In this document: positions 43,509 to 51,242 of the stretch, piece after piece
Position numbering within the stretch: the first letter of the stretch is position 1
How the letters are laid out: every line of letters starts with the position of its first letter
Assembly (NCBI RefSeq): GCF_001277345.1
Contig: NZ_LIUT01000002.1
Span: 68,262 to 132,261 of the forward strand
Length of the DNA: 64,000 nucleotides
From: Paenibacillus solani
Lineage (GTDB): Bacteria > Bacillota > Bacilli > Paenibacillales > Paenibacillaceae
Direction: 5' to 3'
Program-made: the position numbers and the translations under genes
The notes under the pieces: model-generated
What the model was told of the DNA's origin: nothing
Database searches by the model: none
Seen by the model: only the letters and a program-made list of their open reading frames with translations

Positions 43509-44828
43509 ATGCAAGAATATTACTCATTAAAATCAGATGAAGCAGACGGAGACCGAGATACAAAATCTATAGTGCTAGAAGAACATGCAAATGAAATAAG
43601 AGAACGCTGTTTAAAATCAAATATTGATTACGAATATACTGATGATTACGAAGTCATAGTTAAATTAAACTCCGGTCGAGAAAAATATAGTGTAATAATT
43701 GATAATTGGTTATCGGCTGTTGCGTTATTAGAAATACGGTTTGAAGAATATATAGTCATCAATAATTATTTGGCAATTTGTGATTATAAATCGGGATATA
43801 TCGAAGCTATTATTGAACCGATCCATACTAGTTTAATTGTTATGTATAGAAAGTTGTTTGGTATTAATTCAGTTCGAGAGGTTACTGCAATTTCACCAAT
43901 TCAACTTACGCAAGAAACAGATAGTGGAAAGATTGAAATAGAATTAGGAGCAGCCTCCCGAGAAATCGCGGTTTTATTAAATAAAAATCTAAGAAGATCA
44001 GGGAGCATTTCACTTAAAATTAAAGGATTAAATATATCGACACATGATAAGGCTTTAGAAGTATTACAGAAGGTCTCCGATTCATTATTCTTTCAAATAG
44101 ATTTGAAGTTTAAATTACCAATTATTTTATCTAAACAATATAATTCAGTTTCTTTTGGGATGGTTCCGAATCAGGCGGATGTTAGCATGTTAGAATTTCC
44201 AAATATGCAATATAATATGGAATCCATCTCTCTCTACTGGTATGCAAGAAGTGCAAGACGAATGCCCTTATTACAGTATCTTGCTTACTATCAGGCGATA
44301 GAGTTTTATTATCCAATCTATAGTGATGTGAATGCGAAAAAAACATTAAAAAACATGTTAAAAGATCCAATGTTTAATGTTAATAATGATGTGAATTTAA
44401 CGAAATTAATAAATTCCCTACGATTGAAGCTTGGGAAAGGTTATAGTAATGAAAAAACCCAACTAATGTCTACTTTGAATGAGTGCATTGAATTAATTGA
44501 GTTAAGAGAATTTCTTGATTCAAATACTAGAAGAGAGGAGTTCTTTTCATATAAATTGCAAGACGGTAAGAAGCCTCAAGCTAAAAGACTAACAGATATT
44601 AAATTATCCTCTTCGATGCCAGATAATGAATTAATTAATGCACTTAGAGATAGAATCTACAATATTAGGTGCAAGATAGTACACAGCAAATCTAACGAGA
44701 GCGAGGAGGATATTGAGATTATACTTCCGTTTTCAAAAGAAGCAGACTTACTTGTATATGATATAGAACTAATTAAATTTATTGCTCAAAAAGTAATTAT
44801 CTCCAGTTCCAACCAGATGTTTTTGTGA
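43509..44828 (+). CDS. Large protein with C-terminal HEPN-like motif (partner of the nuclease)
   Basis: 439 residues. The C-terminus carries RDRIYNIRCKIVHSKSN, an R-X4-H HEPN motif (Arg387, His392) of the kind found in ApeA-like and other defence-linked HEPN proteins; YYQAIEFYYPIY (about 260-272) matches the conserved first helix of such domains. The first 230 residues appear beta/alpha-mixed and are unrecognised, possibly a sensor. CGGAGG lies 8 bases before the ATG. It follows the PD-(D/E)XK gene by 14 bases in the same cassette, so the pair is likely a functional unit, for example a nuclease with an RNA-cutting or sensing partner. Confidence 0.6.
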   Translation: MQEYYSLKSDEADGDRDTKSIVLEEHANEIRERCLKSNIDYEYTDDYEVIVKLNSGREKYSVIIDNWLSAVALLEIRFEEYIVINNYLAICDYKSGYIEAIIEPIHTSLIVMYRKLFGINSVREVTAISPIQLTQETDSGKIEIELGAASREIAVLLNKNLRRSGSISLKIKGLNISTHDKALEVLQKVSDSLFFQIDLKFKLPIILSKQYNSVSFGMVPNQADVSMLEFPNMQYNMESISLYWYARSARRMPLLQYLAYYQAIEFYYPIYSDVNAKKTLKNMLKDPMFNVNNDVNLTKLINSLRLKLGKGYSNEKTQLMSTLNECIELIELREFLDSNTRREEFFSYKLQDGKKPQAKRLTDIKLSSSMPDNELINALRDRIYNIRCKIVHSKSNESEEDIEIILPFSKEADLLVYDIELIKFIAQKVIISSSNQMFL

Positions 44829-44843
44829 CTCATAGAGAAGTAA

Positions 44844-45009
44844 CTTTACATAACAAAGTGTCTACACCATCGTCGCGGTCATCCTTTGTTCTGCCGAGGG
44901 TTTTCGAGGAAGCGTATCAGCAGATGACCCTGCACTTCCTAACCACATCGCGGCCAGTCGCTTGCTCCTTTAAGGTAGTGAGGGTTCGTAGTTACAAGAA
45001 TGTTAGATG
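44844..45009 (+). repeat. attC-like repeat e
   Basis: Left end CTTTACATAAC (44844-44854), a partial match to the reverse complement of repeat d's right end (8 of 11). The interior keeps CATCCTTTGTTC and a stem ACTTCCTAACCAC...TTTAAGGTAGTGAGG. Right end TCGTAGTTACAAGAAT-GTTAGATG (45002-45009). Confidence 0.72.
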
Positions 45010-45041
45010 AACTCCCCCTAAAAATTTATACAGGAGAAGAT

Positions 45042-45524
45042 ATGAAAAAATATTTATTGTCTTTAGCATTGATAGCTCTACTAATCGGCTGTAGTAAACC
45101 TGAACCAGTGTATAAACCCCCAACCAATGAACAAATAACTGATTATGTATATAGCAATAATCTGGATTTAGAAGATAGCATATGGACTAATGATTCCGCA
45201 ATCATTTTGCTTAATAATTCATTAATTACACTTTATGCAGACCAGCAAGGAAAGATATATGATCAAAAAATGTCATGGGGAGCAAATTCTTCAGATCCAG
45301 TGTTTGTAGGAGACGGTAGCCCTTTCATAGCCATTATCATTAATGAAAACTTGTTAAGCTCTGGTGCTGATCGTATCTTAGTTACTTATACCAATGGTAA
45401 ATCCCACTCAAGAGGAATTACAGGAAAAAAGGGTTACTTGATTCCTAATACAGAAACTAGTGAAGTAGATAACATAATAATACTTGATAATGATGGTGAA
45501 GAACTTTACAGAAAGCGTGAGTAA
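45042..45524 (+). CDS. Small lipoprotein, unknown function (cassette gene)
   Basis: About 160 residues. MKKYLLSLALIALLIGC is a lipoprotein signal with the lipobox LIGC, so the mature protein is anchored outside the membrane. The remainder looks like a small beta-rich domain with no known motif. AGGAGAAG precedes the ATG at 45042; an ORF starting in the right end of repeat e (45000) is less likely. AT-rich; a hairpin GGAGAATCCG...CGGAGTCCTCC at about 45584-45613 may terminate it. Confidence 0.65.
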   Translation: MKKYLLSLALIALLIGCSKPEPVYKPPTNEQITDYVYSNNLDLEDSIWTNDSAIILLNNSLITLYADQQGKIYDQKMSWGANSSDPVFVGDGSPFIAIIINENLLSSGADRILVTYTNGKSHSRGITGKKGYLIPNTETSEVDNIIILDNDGEELYRKRE

Positions 45525-45617
45525 CTAATCTCCAGTACTTATTACCGCAGCCCAACTATTACAAGAAACAAGAAATTTAAAAAAGGAGAATCCGTGTATT
45601 CGGAGTCCTCCTCTACA

Positions 45618-45660
45618 TCATCTAACATTGTTTTCACGCTATAGGGCTTACGCCCCTAGT
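45618..45660 (+). repeat. attC-like repeat f, left end only
   Basis: TCATCTAAC (45618-45626) is the exact reverse complement of GTTAGATGA at the right end of repeat e, and ATTGTTTTCACGC follows as in repeat d. Then the similarity stops; no central motif and no right end were found before the GNAT gene. A TATAAT lies at 45670-45675. Confidence 0.65.
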
Positions 45661-45720
45661 CTTCCGATGTATAATCATGGAAGATACATGATTACTACAA
45701 CAACTGGAGGACTCAATCAT

Positions 45721-46137
45721 ATGATTGAATATCTATATTCCTTAGACGGGATAAGTGAAGAGCAATTGGACTCAGGATTTTTTGATGGATGGCCGAATCC
45801 ACCGTCAAGGGCGAATTTTTATAGAATACTACAGAATTCAACCTATGTTTGGCTGGCAGTTGATAAGGATAGCAACAAGGTAGTCGGATTTATTAATGCA
45901 ATTTCAGATAAGGTGTTAACAGCATACATACCATTACTAGAAGTCATACCGGAGTATCAGAAACAAGGGATTGGCTCAGAATTAGTTGACAGAATGTTAG
46001 AACAGTTGAAGGATTATTATATGGTGGATTTGTTATGTGATGCGGATCTACAAGGATATTATGAGAATAGAGGAATGAGAGTAACGACTGGCATGATGAA
46101 GCGCAACTATAATCAACAATCAGGGAAGGCACTGTAG
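45721..46137 (+). CDS. GNAT-family N-acetyltransferase (cassette gene)
   Basis: About 138 residues, the usual size of a single GNAT domain. VVGFINAISD, LLEVIPEYQKQGIGSELVDRMLEQL (acetyl-CoA loop QKQGIG) and GYYENRGM are the standard motifs. GGAGG lies about 10 bases before the ATG at 45721. The substrate is unknown. It lies between the partial repeat f and repeat g and is followed by a terminator hairpin. Confidence 0.85.
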   Translation: MIEYLYSLDGISEEQLDSGFFDGWPNPPSRANFYRILQNSTYVWLAVDKDSNKVVGFINAISDKVLTAYIPLLEVIPEYQKQGIGSELVDRMLEQLKDYYMVDLLCDADLQGYYENRGMRVTTGMMKRNYNQQSGKAL

Positions 46138-46175
46138 GGCAAACCTCATAATCGCGTTATTGTATTCACAAAACG

Positions 46176-46210
46176 ACCCAGCCATAGATAGCTCTTATCA
46201 TAGGCTGGGT
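46176..46210 (+). terminator. Terminator after the GNAT gene
   Basis: ACCCAGCC pairs with GGCTGGGT, with a further ATA...TAT-type pairing towards the loop; a short TATTT tail follows. Confidence 0.7.
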
Positions 46211-46285
46211 TATTTGCTATGTGGATTTTCTCATCAGCATAGAATACGGGAGGATATTGGTGGGCTTTTGTAGAATTCTATAACG

Positions 46286-46455
46286 TCACCTAACAATCAA
46301 TGAATTTATACCATATCTCTGTCTAGGTCCTAGCCTGCAGAGTTTTTTTCGAGGAGGCTGGATCAACAGACACCCCTGCTAGGCTAAGTCCGTTGGCCCA
46401 TTCGATGACGCTCCCTTATGCCTCTTGGGTTCGTAGATACAAAAATGTTCCCCTG
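46286..46455 (+). repeat. attC-like repeat g
   Basis: Left end TCACCTAAC (46286-46294); interior CTAGGTCC and a stem CTGCTAGGCTAAGTCC...; right end TTCGTAGATACAAAAAT-GTTCCCCTG (46447-46455). Its left end is the exact reverse complement of GTTAGGTGA at the right end of repeat d, not of a neighbour, suggesting rearrangement. Confidence 0.7.
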
Positions 46456-46495
46456 CAATCGGCTAATTATTTTAATTTTCTATTTGGAGGATATA

Positions 46496-46957
46496 ATGAT
46501 GACCCTGAATCATGAATTCTTATCATTTCTTGTTCAAGCTAAGAAAACAACTTATGCATCGGGAAGCGGAGCATTGATAGAACCACGTCGAATGGGCTCC
46601 AAAGATTTGCCCTACAAAGATGGCGATTATGCATATATGGACAGTTATTTTGGTGAAATTAATTTTATTGGACAAGAGATTGTTTGGCATCAAGAGAAGG
46701 CGCTATGGGGAATGAATTATTATGGCTACACTTATGATCCCATCGAGGGCTTCCCGGATTTTTTATTTGAGTGCTTGAAGCAGGTTACTGCTGAGGTCCC
46801 TTATCGTGGACCGAATCATTATAAGAATGATATTTTTGAGTACCATTGTTCTTGGACAGGCGATCTCAATAAATTTCAGGGTGAGGAGTCTATTCGATTT
46901 GATGATCGAGTGATTTTCAGTCTATTATTTCATGGGGGGAATATTCAGCATGTGTAA
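46496..46957 (+). CDS. DUF5680-like protein
   Basis: About 153 residues. The core SGSGALIEPRRMGSKDL, DYAYMDSYFGEINFIGQE and WGMNYYG matches what I know as DUF5680, a small family of unknown function in Firmicutes. No signal or membrane segment. GGAGG lies 5 bases before the ATG at 46496 (another ATG follows directly). It is the first gene after the last repeat; no further repeat was found downstream, so it may be the last cassette or belong to the host flank. Confidence 0.7.
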   Translation: MMTLNHEFLSFLVQAKKTTYASGSGALIEPRRMGSKDLPYKDGDYAYMDSYFGEINFIGQEIVWHQEKALWGMNYYGYTYDPIEGFPDFLFECLKQVTAEVPYRGPNHYKNDIFEYHCSWTGDLNKFQGEESIRFDDRVIFSLLFHGGNIQHV

Positions 46958-46969
46958 AGGGATGAAAGC

Positions 46970-47479
46970 ATGAAAAAAGTAACGATTGTTAGCAGTACAT
47001 TAATAGCAGTTCTGGTTATTGTTTTTTCTCTAACCTATTACAATCGTTTATCACCATCAATAACTAGCGCTGATATTCAAATTGAAGGGCGTATTACCCC
47101 ATTTGATGAAAATAATGTTCTAGTAGAGCTCGATATTGTTAGATTGAAAGATGAATTAGCCAGTCATTATATATATCCGGTTGCATCTGGGTTAGGAAAT
47201 ATTAGTTTTGTTGAGGATCCAGGGTACTATACTCCAGGCTCCATTGGAACTTGGTATGAATCAGAGGAATTATTAAGAAGAGAAACTTCAGATAAGATCG
47301 CGATGGATCATATTGGATTTGCGATTCCTACTCAGAAGGGCAACTACAAAACGAAATTTACGATGAATAAACTGGAAAATACTAATGGACAAGCTGAGAT
47401 TGAGTTGTATTATGTACATGTAGAGAAAAAGTACGGGAAGACACTAAGCTGGATTAAGAAAATCCCACTGTCATCTTAA
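46970..47479 (+). CDS. Membrane-anchored protein, unknown function
   Basis: 169 residues with one N-terminal membrane helix (IVSSTLIAVLVIVFSLTYY) and an extracytoplasmic domain of likely beta structure. AGGGATG precedes the ATG. It follows the DUF5680-like gene by 12 bases, so the two are probably co-transcribed. No family recognised. Confidence 0.6.
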   Translation: MKKVTIVSSTLIAVLVIVFSLTYYNRLSPSITSADIQIEGRITPFDENNVLVELDIVRLKDELASHYIYPVASGLGNISFVEDPGYYTPGSIGTWYESEELLRRETSDKIAMDHIGFAIPTQKGNYKTKFTMNKLENTNGQAEIELYYVHVEKKYGKTLSWIKKIPLSS

Positions 47480-47508
47480 CAATTACAGACCTCTAAAGGA
47501 GCCCACGA

Positions 47509-47862
47509 ATGAGCGTTCTTAAAAAACTCAGAAATGACTATGTCACTTGGCATGCGAACCGTATTAAGATTCCAGACTTTAAACCAAGCCAAATAGTCAG
47601 ACAAAAAGCAGTCTTTGCCGGAAAGGTACAAAAGGTTGGGTTCCGCCTGGAAATATCCTGTATTGCTCAAAGAATGAAATTAACCGGCTGGGTGAGGAAT
47701 TTAGAAGATGGCAGCGTGGAAGCAGAATTACAAGGGGAAGAGCTGCATATTGATTTTCTGGTCAAATGCATGCAGTCATTGAAACGTGCGAGTGTAAACC
47801 AATTGACGATAACAGATCTGCCTACGATAGAGGGTGAAGATAGCTTTACAATTGAGAAGTAA
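47509..47862 (+). CDS. Acylphosphatase
   Basis: 117 residues. The acylphosphatase core is at about 34-115: GKVQKVGFRLEI supplies the catalytic arginine and GWVRNLEDGSVE the catalytic asparagine. It hydrolyses carboxyl-phosphate bonds in the cytoplasm. It carries about 30 extra N-terminal residues compared with the usual 90-residue enzyme. AAAGGAG lies before the ATG. Confidence 0.88.
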   Translation: MSVLKKLRNDYVTWHANRIKIPDFKPSQIVRQKAVFAGKVQKVGFRLEISCIAQRMKLTGWVRNLEDGSVEAELQGEELHIDFLVKCMQSLKRASVNQLTITDLPTIEGEDSFTIEK

Positions 47863-47882
47863 CAGGACATGATACATAACTA

Positions 47883-47914
47883 GAAGCCAAAAGCATTCAC
47901 CCGCTTTTGGCTTC
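47883..47914. terminator. Terminator between convergent genes
   Basis: GAAGCCAAAAGC pairs with GCTTTTGGCTTC, followed by ATTTTATT. It lies between acylphosphatase (+) and the lipoprotein gene (-). Confidence 0.85.
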
Positions 47915-47948
47915 ATTTTATTCTTATCTGATGGAAAGCCGCGACACC

Positions 47949-48611
47949 CTACCCTTTGGCTCTGGCTATTTCCTCATTGACCATGTCTTCTCCCATTCGC
48001 TCTTGTGCAGCTTCATCTTCTTTAAAATTCTCCAGGAAATATTCTCTGGCTGGATGTAATGTGACCTCTTCCCCATTCGTTACGGGATATAATAGTTGAT
48101 ACTCCAAATCGCTGTTACCATTGTTAGTTACTTCTACTTTAAGCGGAAGGCTGAGTTGTTGTTCTTGATTGAATTCAGGCTCCTTTTCCTTAAGGTAGCC
48201 ATCTATCATATCTTGAGCTATTTTTCTTTCATCATCAGGTTTAATTTTTGCTAAGGCCTCTTTCATCCCTCTAATTAGAGGACTGTCCGCAGGATCCCTT
48301 ATTAAAGTCATGGTATAACTGATATTTGCATCGATGGATATTTTATCGCCTTCATCCTGTTCATTAAGAAAATGAACCGAGATATTTTCGATTCTGTAAT
48401 GTTGGCGATCCCAGGTTTCTGAGAATAGCGCTTCAATGTCTTCAGTAATCGTGTTCTTATCTTTCACAGATAACTCGTTGGGTTTCTTCTCTTGATGTTG
48501 TTCAGCCTCGGGATTATCCTCTTTTACTTTGGTCGGTCCGCAACCTGTCAACAAAATGACAAGCACCATTGCAGACCATAAGAGGTATGTTTGCTTTTTC
48601 GTTTTGGGCAT
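47949..48611 (-). CDS. Lipoprotein, unknown function
   Basis: 220 residues; signal peptide with lipobox LTGC (cysteine at about 24), an acidic/lysine-rich linker, then a domain with an NTF2- or DUF-like mix of helix and strands that I cannot name. It is probably a cell-surface protein. No neighbour shares its orientation closely; the next - strand gene is almost 300 bases upstream. Confidence 0.65.
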   Translation of the reverse strand: MPKTKKQTYLLWSAMVLVILLTGCGPTKVKEDNPEAEQHQEKKPNELSVKDKNTITEDIEALFSETWDRQHYRIENISVHFLNEQDEGDKISIDANISYTMTLIRDPADSPLIRGMKEALAKIKPDDERKIAQDMIDGYLKEKEPEFNQEQQLSLPLKVEVTNNGNSDLEYQLLYPVTNGEEVTLHPAREYFLENFKEDEAAQERMGEDMVNEEIARAKG

Positions 48612-48822
48612 ACCTGTAACCTCTTTCCTTTAGTGTGATTGGATGAGATCATTGGGACTATTCAGGCCTATATATAATACAACGCTAACTTTCATAAGAT
48701 CGTTATGCGATTTCCACCAAGTATTTTGAATATAGACATATATAGTAAAAATTCCTCATGGGTTATAGACTGATAGAAGCGTGGATATCGATCATTTATA
48801 AACATCGTCTCTTGTACCAAAA

Positions 48823-48862
48823 AAAGAGGCATCCCAAAGTCGGTTAGACTTGTGAGATGCCC
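48823..48862 (-). terminator. Terminator of the opuC operon
   Basis: AGGCATCCCA pairs with TGAGATGCCC-type sequence (one mismatch); on the minus strand CTTTTTTT follows. The 290-base gap 48612-48903 holds nothing else I can support. Confidence 0.8.
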
Positions 48863-48903
48863 CTTCAATCCTGAAAACTGTGCTTCTATACGTGTTGTAA
48901 GCT

Positions 48904-49605
48904 TCAGGCGGTTTTCTGTGGTTTCGCAGGAGCTGTAACCGCACCGCCTGACTTGCGCTTGGATAGATCCATCTTACGCTGCAGGATGCCAAGCACGACA
49001 TCCGCTACGATCGCCAGCACGGCGGCAGGAATGGCGCCTGCAAAAATTCGCAGGGAGTTATTGCTGTTCAGACCAGCATAAATCTCCCGTCCAAGTCCCC
49101 CTCCTCCTACGAGAGGAGCGATCGTCACCACGCCGATGGCAATGACGGCTGCAATGCGCAGACCTGACATAATATACGTCAGAGAAAGCGGAAATCGCAC
49201 GTTAATAAGCAATTGGAAGGGGCTCATACCGATCCCCTTGCCAGACTCCAGATAGCTGGCGTCCACCTGCTGCAATCCAACATACGTATTACGAGTGATT
49301 GGATTCAGTGAATACAGGAACAGTCCAACCATGACCGTCGTCGTGCCGAGGCCCAGCCATAGCATGAGGATAACCAGCATGGCAAGGCTCGGTACGACTT
49401 GAAGAATATTGGTTATAAACAGAATGATCTTGGCCGCCCATTTGTTCTTAGAACAGAGAATGCCGAGCGGCACTCCGATAATGACGGCCAGCCCGAGACC
49501 GATTACAACCATCGTAATATGCTGGGTGAAGAACTCCCAGAGCATATCTTTATTTCGTGATATATACGACAAAAAATCTGAAAATGTTAAATGTTCACTT
49601 TCCAT
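48904..49605 (-). CDS. opuCD: OpuCD-like permease of a glycine betaine/carnitine/choline ABC transporter
   Basis: 233 residues with about six membrane helices. LVPSLAMLVILMLWLGLG-type helices, LNPITRNTYVGLQQVD (permease signature) and GGGGLGREIYAGL match the OpuC/ProW permeases. It forms the translocation pore with OpuCB. Last gene of the opuCA-CB-CC-CD operon, starting 12 bases after opuCC. Confidence 0.9.
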   Translation of the reverse strand: MESEHLTFSDFLSYISRNKDMLWEFFTQHITMVVIGLGLAVIIGVPLGILCSKNKWAAKIILFITNILQVVPSLAMLVILMLWLGLGTTTVMVGLFLYSLNPITRNTYVGLQQVDASYLESGKGIGMSPFQLLINVRFPLSLTYIMSGLRIAAVIAIGVVTIAPLVGGGGLGREIYAGLNSNNSLRIFAGAIPAAVLAIVADVVLGILQRKMDLSKRKSGGAVTAPAKPQKTA

Positions 49606-49617
49606 GCTAACCCTCCT

Positions 49618-50520
49618 TTAGCTTTTCAAGAGGCCCTGCTCTTTCAAGTACGCGATCGCAACCTCCCGCTCGCTTTTCTTCTCGATATCCACCTGATAAT
49701 TGAGCGATATCATCGTGTCTGCATCCAGCTTACCGATGATAGGCGTTATCGCATCCTGAATTTCAGGATGCTCCTTCAAGAGGTCCGAACGCAGTACCGG
49801 ACTTGCATCATAAGGAGGGAAGAATTGCTTGTCATCCTGAAGCGTCTGTAGTTCGTAGGCTTTCAGCCGGGAATCCGTTGAATAGGCCAGCACGATATCG
49901 ACTTGCTCGTTGGCTACCGCGCTGTATACCAGGCTGATTTCCATAGGGAATATTTGACCGAATTTAATATCATAAGCTTTGGAAAATGCCGGATATCCAT
50001 CCGTGCTTCTCTCCAGCCACGTCGTATCTACGCCAAGCTTCATATTGGCCATGTCTTTTTTGACATCGGAAATTTTGGTATATCCATTGGTTTCGGCAAG
50101 ATCTTGTCTTACCGTGAACGCATAGGTGTTCTCAAAACCCAGGGGATTCATCCAGGTGAAACCGAAGTATTCCTGAAATCCTTCCTGCGCTTCCTTGAGC
50201 ACCTCTGCGCGGTCTTTCGTACCGCTAATCGGAAAATGGTTGTTAAATATTTCACCCGTATAGAGTGTCGATATCTGAACGTCATTTTTCTTCATCGCAT
50301 TGATGACCAATGAGCTCGATGCCAGATCCGGGATAATATCCACTTTCAGATCGGTTTGGTCTTCGATCAAAGCTTTATAAATTTCGGCAATAATCTTGGT
50401 TTCGGTATAGGTTTGGGTCCCGATCGTAATATCACTTTTGATTCCGCATGCGGAAGTGAATGCAATAATCATCATCAGGCCGACCAACGTAGTTATCCAC
50501 TTGAGTTTCTTCAGTTCCAT
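49618..50520 (-). CDS. opuCC: OpuCC-like osmoprotectant-binding lipoprotein
   Basis: About 300 residues. The lipoprotein signal ends in the lipobox TSAC, followed by the substrate-binding fold of the OsmF/OpuCC family (ITIGTQTYTETKIIAEIYKALIE, QISTLYTGEIF, DIVLAYSTDSRL). It captures quaternary amines outside the cell. The frame runs to 50571, overlapping opuCB, but GGGAGG lies just before the ATG at 50520, which gives a proper signal peptide. Confidence 0.9.
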   Translation of the reverse strand: MELKKLKWITTLVGLMMIIAFTSACGIKSDITIGTQTYTETKIIAEIYKALIEDQTDLKVDIIPDLASSSLVINAMKKNDVQISTLYTGEIFNNHFPISGTKDRAEVLKEAQEGFQEYFGFTWMNPLGFENTYAFTVRQDLAETNGYTKISDVKKDMANMKLGVDTTWLERSTDGYPAFSKAYDIKFGQIFPMEISLVYSAVANEQVDIVLAYSTDSRLKAYELQTLQDDKQFFPPYDASPVLRSDLLKEHPEIQDAITPIIGKLDADTMISLNYQVDIEKKSEREVAIAYLKEQGLLKS

Positions 50521-50567
50521 CACGCCTCCCTTGTTCCGCCGGTTCGCTGTTTTTTCGCTGATATGGC

Positions 50568-51242
50568 TCATATCGCAGCGTCCCGGGTCTGATTCTGATG
50601 GTAATGTTTGCTGAGCCAGCCTTCGAGAAGACCAAGCAGGCCGTCAGCCACCAGCGCCAAGAGAATCGCCCCAATACCCCCGATGAATATCATCTCAGGC
50701 TTGTTGACGCCAAGGCCCGATACAATAAGCTGACCTAAACCGCCAGCACCAATCAGGGAAGCCAGTGTGGCCCAGCTGATGATGTACACCGTCGTAATGC
50801 GGATACCGGACATGATGTAAGGAAGCGATAAGGGAAGCTGAATTCTCAAAATCGTTTGGGCAATGCTGTATCCCATCCCTCTGGCGGAATTGAGCGCGCC
50901 CTTATCCACGGAGTGAAACCCGTCATACGTGTTCCGCAGGATTGGCATCAAGGAATACAGAAACAGCGCCAATATGGCCGGCTTCATGCCGATGCCAAGC
51001 AGCGGAATAAGAATCGCCAGAAGCGCCAGGCTGGGAACCGTCTGAAACAGGTTCGCAATGAAAAAGACAATACGATTGATCCAGCCCACCCGGTTATATA
51101 CAAGCAAAATGCCGATCGGTACGGCAATGATCGTTCCGAGCAGCACGGCAGAGAACGATAGGACGAGATGCTCCTGCAAAGCCTTCAGAATATCCGGATA
51201 ACGATCCGTGATAAAACTCCAGAATGCATTCATATTACTCAC
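50568..51242 (-). CDS. opuCB: OpuCB-like permease of the osmoprotectant transporter
   Basis: 224 residues, about six membrane helices, PILRNTYDGFHSVDKGALNSARGMG permease signature and SLIGAGGLGQLIVSGL. Its start overlaps the end of opuCA by 8 bases, so translation is coupled. Pairs with OpuCD to form the pore. Confidence 0.9.
   Translation of the reverse strand: MSNMNAFWSFITDRYPDILKALQEHLVLSFSAVLLGTIIAVPIGILLVYNRVGWINRIVFFIANLFQTVPSLALLAILIPLLGIGMKPAILALFLYSLMPILRNTYDGFHSVDKGALNSARGMGYSIAQTILRIQLPLSLPYIMSGIRITTVYIISWATLASLIGAGGLGQLIVSGLGVNKPEMIFIGGIGAILLALVADGLLGLLEGWLSKHYHQNQTRDAAI

Noticed and set aside
39000-46500. A CRISPR array
   Set aside because: The repeats are 160-195 bases long, imperfect, and separated by whole genes rather than by short unique spacers; no cas gene is present.
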